From positions 20,296,177-20,360,176 of the forward strand of contig NC_085869.1 in the NCBI RefSeq assembly GCF_034702125.1: DNA of 64,000 nt, written 5' to 3'. Positions 61,472 through 64,000 of the stretch are shown here, one piece after another. Within the stretch, counting starts at the first letter, position 1. Each line of letters begins with the position of its first letter. This stretch comes from Engraulis encrasicolus (taxonomy: Eukaryota; Chordata; Actinopteri; Clupeiformes; Engraulidae). Position numbers and translations under genes: made by a program. The notes under the pieces are model-generated. The model worked only from the letters and a program-made list of their open reading frames with translations, did not search any database and was not told the DNA's origin.

Positions 61472-64000
61472 AGCAAGACAGCAGAAAAACTCAAGTGCAG
61501 CAAGCGGCTAAAGAGAAAACCATGCAGGTAGAATCACTGGGGATGCAGAAACTGGAAGAAGATTGCAGTGTGATTGCAATTACAGTGTGAAAATTGAGAA
61601 GATGGAAACCCACTGATGGATCGAAACGTTGCCGTTTGTAAAATGAAGTAAAGTTTATATTTTTGGAGATCATGCCCAGTGTTTGGACCACTTCATCACA
61701 CAGACTTGTAAAGTGGGCCATGATACACTGATACGGTTTTCAGGGCGGCCAGAACGGTGCCGGTGCCTGCACCAGTTGCGTTCGGCACTAAAGTGCTTAC
61801 CTGCGAACCTCCCGCTTTCGCACCCGGTTCGCAATCAGGTGTGGTGGGAATGGGCGATGGCACAGTTCTCAGTCGACCTGAATGCACCATGACTGGTAGT
61901 ACTAACAGCAGAGATTCTAAGAGTATAATATCTTATATCTAATGCTGTGGTTTAGAACCAGACAGATCCTGTCACCTCTGAGGATCATCTTCAACCTTCT
62001 CCACTACCGGAATATGAAGGCGATGGGGTGATATGGGGTGATCGGGTGCACCCTTCCCTTTGATGCATTTTGAAAAATGATGCTAAACCTCTCTCACCTG
62101 TTGCTAAGACTGGAGGGATTGGTGACCCCCACAGAGCATTATGTTCTTATACGATGATGTTTTGACATGCATTAAAGTACAATGTCTATGGGAGGACTCT
62201 ACGGGACCCCGATAGGGAGTGTGTAGGGTTGGGAGAATGTGTGGATGCTTTGGTTTCTACGTCCATGAGATGGTCTGACTCTGCGTAGGGTCGGGTGGGG
62301 GTGATGGGAGGAGAATATGATGATATGGGAGAGCAAAGCGAAGCATCCAGAGTACCTTAGTGCCTTGCCAGCCCGCCCAAATGATGGACACGGCCTGCTT
62401 ACTCCGTTTCTCGTACTTTAAGCGTCGCAGCTCCATCCGAGCCTGTTTCATACCACCATGTCATGGAGGAGGAGAAGGGAGGGATAGTAGAAGGTTGAAG
62501 AGAAATTAGGAAGATGAGAATTAGAAGAATTAGAAGAATCATTCATTCAGGTGTGAAAGAAAAAAAATCATAAGAAAACCAACAGAAGAGTGATCAGACA
62601 AGTGAGAAATGTATTGAGAGCAAATCACCAGTGAAAGAAATTTAAAAAGCAGTGCCACACGTGCCAGTTTCTGTGGATATACAGTGATTTTAGGAATAAT
62701 TCTTTAGACATAACAGCTCTTGGCATGATCTGTGGTGTTCATTTAACCATGTTGGCAAGGATGCGGTAATAACTCGGACAGGCGCCTTTCTTGAGTCATT
62801 GGTGGAGTGAAAGCCATCCAGTGTTATCTGACTCCAACCCTGACGCCAAAATCTTCCGATTGAAACGACCGCAGCACCAGACGACGCTTTGCATGGCTGC
62901 TCTTGAATGACACACGCGCGTGTTACAGGAACTGAGAGCTCTCTGCAGGCAAGATAGCCGGCCGTAAATGGTCTTTCAAGCTTTATCTACAAGTCAAAGT
63001 AGTCACAGAGTTAAGTAGATAAAATGTTGCTGAGAGAGAAGGAGGACTAAAGGGCATCTTCAGAAAACACGATAAAGTTTAGGGCAAAGCCAATGACTGC
63101 GGGGGATTTGGCCAGGCTGTAATAGCCTATGCACTAAAGCCAATGGGCCTGCGTGTAATCTAGCCAAGAGTGAGTGGGTGGTTGTTACTGACTCAAGCAC
63201 CAAGAGGGGGGGTAGGATGTTATTAAGTATTACCATTTTGTGCCTAACGTCTAAACCGAGTGCACTGCATGACAACAGGGGCCATCTGATCTGACCATCT
63301 TAAATGACCACTGATGCATTAAGTCAATGGGATCACTGAAATGTGAATATTCTATAAATAATATACTAGATTACTGTACATAATGGGCATTTATTGCAGC
63401 TCTTGTGAAACCAGTCGCACGACACGTGGATAATCTTTGGCTTTGGCAGATTGGGTGATTTGGTGGTTTGCTTGCTCCTTCAATCACGTATAATGAAAAG
63501 CATGCATGTCATGGAAAGTATGGGGATGCTTTAAAATAAAATGAAAGGAAAACAGAGAGATGGCTAAATAAAAAAAATAAATTGTACATAACACCAACTG
63601 AATAACAATAGTTTGTTTTACAATAGAAAAAAATATTGTGCGACAAAAGTTATCTAAAATTAGCCTGAGCAACTGAACAAAGAGAAATGGATGGTTAGTA
63701 GTTTAATAGTAGTTGAACCCAGATGCCTACACACCCATTATAAATGCCACCTATGAAACAATGAAAATAAATTTGGTTACAACTTCAGGGTGGAATGGGT
63801 TAGTGAAAGACGGGACAACAGAGGGATGGGAAGGGGATGGACGGGAGGGTTCATTCACTGTCGGATGATGCTGAGTGGGGGGGACGGGACGGGAATGGAG
63901 GGGAGGGGGAGGGACGGCTGACAAGGGGGGATGGCTGCAAGGCTTGGAGACCTTTATTATGGCAGGCTGGTCAAATACCTTAGTTCCCAACCAGGCTGCC
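56904..64000 (-). CDS. myo1b: Unconventional myosin-Ib, 3' part: IQ motifs and TH1 tail (runs off the right edge)
   Basis: Myosin-Ib is a tension-sensitive single-headed motor linking actin to phosphoinositide membranes. Exons, in transcript order: 63979-64000 (partial, end of an IQ, AAWLGTK), 62356-62442, 60722-60808, 59702-59776, 59324-59458, 59093-59199, 58781-58913, 58324-58476, 57547-57677 and 56904-57033. All borders are GT/AG and phases agree. Two IQ exons are exactly 87 bp (29 codons: KQAVSIIWAGWQGTK and KHAVAVIWGYWLGLK). The TH1 domain follows (TIQRIIQKYFLGLKKTMPSM; FKGDYLEINKNPKYQKL; DKVCVKFIQ) and the end is KRKNNRLLEVSVPSP. MSPVDKTWPVR, FLDGTHKELRRIFHLW and CKRKNNRLLEV distinguish myosin-Ib from Ia and Ic. 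The motor domain lies outside the window. No disabling change is seen. Confidence 0.96.
57143..57415. mobile_element. hAT-like MITE, 273 bp, in a myo1b intron
   Basis: The termini are TAGAGATGCACCGGATCC at 57143 and the complement of TAGAGATGCACCGGATCC at 57415. The octamer CTATCTAT flanks both sides (57135-57142 and 57416-57423). The inside is made of repeated 'ccggat' words. Confidence 0.85.
57416..57512. repeat. (CTAT)n microsatellite
   Basis: About 24 tetranucleotide units begin exactly at the MITE's right target-duplication copy. Confidence 0.97.
57935..58065. mobile_element. SINE copy (family of 186-905)
   Basis: 'ttatgacaggacagtgagag', 'gagtggggagaaagagacgg', 'atcggcaaaggacccgggc' and 'ggcgtagcagcccagtgccc' appear in order. 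It is the clearest family member after 2370 and lies in a myo1b intron. Confidence 0.75.
58598..58717. mobile_element. Palindromic MITE, 120 bp
   Basis: Inverted termini of 28 bp begin TGAAAGGAAAATATAGGTCC, and inner inverted words ('agtttaatggcat' and 'atgccattaaac') add a central stem. It lies in a myo1b intron. Confidence 0.88.
60990..61062. repeat. (GA)n/(GAGC)n microsatellite
   Basis: A GA tract passes into five GAGC units. It lies in a myo1b intron between the IQ exons. Confidence 0.95.
61428..61464. repeat. (AC)n microsatellite
   Basis: A dinucleotide tract in a myo1b intron. Confidence 0.95.

Overview
The window is vertebrate nuclear DNA from a ray-finned (teleost) fish. Small phase-consistent exons with GT/AG borders carry vertebrate proteins, and the sequence between them is crowded with fish-type repeats: tRNA-like SINEs, hAT-like MITEs with 8-bp target duplications, a CR1/L2-like LINE, a Ty3/Gypsy element and long dinucleotide tracts. 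I cannot name the species. There are no prokaryotic features, rRNA genes or CRISPR arrays.

Layout. 925-1032 (-) is the first coding exon of a cytoplasmic dynein intermediate chain gene (dync1i2-like); the rest lies left of the window. 1.1-8.7 kb is intergenic with MITEs, SINE pieces and a PABPC-like pseudogene fragment. 8779-10721 (-) is a complete 6-exon CD2-family immunoglobulin receptor. Just upstream of it, its promoter and first exon occur a second time as a decayed duplicate, split by a LINE tail, a SINE and a full-length 4.7-kb Ty3/Gypsy element (12418-17124; 225-bp LTRs, 5-bp target duplication). 19.7-22.2 kb is a broken LINE. 23345-34060 (+) is a second CD2/CD58-like receptor of 8 exons whose last 3.47-kb exon encodes about 1155 residues of acidic, almost tyrosine-free cytoplasmic tail. 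36298-42444 (-) is bzw1 with all 11 coding exons (419 aa). 46759-51920 (-) is dhdh (7 coding exons, about 323 aa). 56904-64000 (-) is the 3' part of myo1b (IQ motifs and the whole TH1 tail), running off the right edge.

How the genes relate. dync1i2, bzw1, dhdh and myo1b are housekeeping or cell-biological genes with no obvious joint function. The functional pair is the two head-to-head Ig receptors: both have a CD2-type V domain without the canonical disulphide, a four-cysteine C2 domain and only phase-1 introns. They resemble the adjacent CD2-CD58 receptor/ligand pair of mammals. The most unusual item is the long acidic tail of the plus-strand member. All exon models were assembled by eye from splice sites and reading phase; nothing was checked against transcripts or databases.
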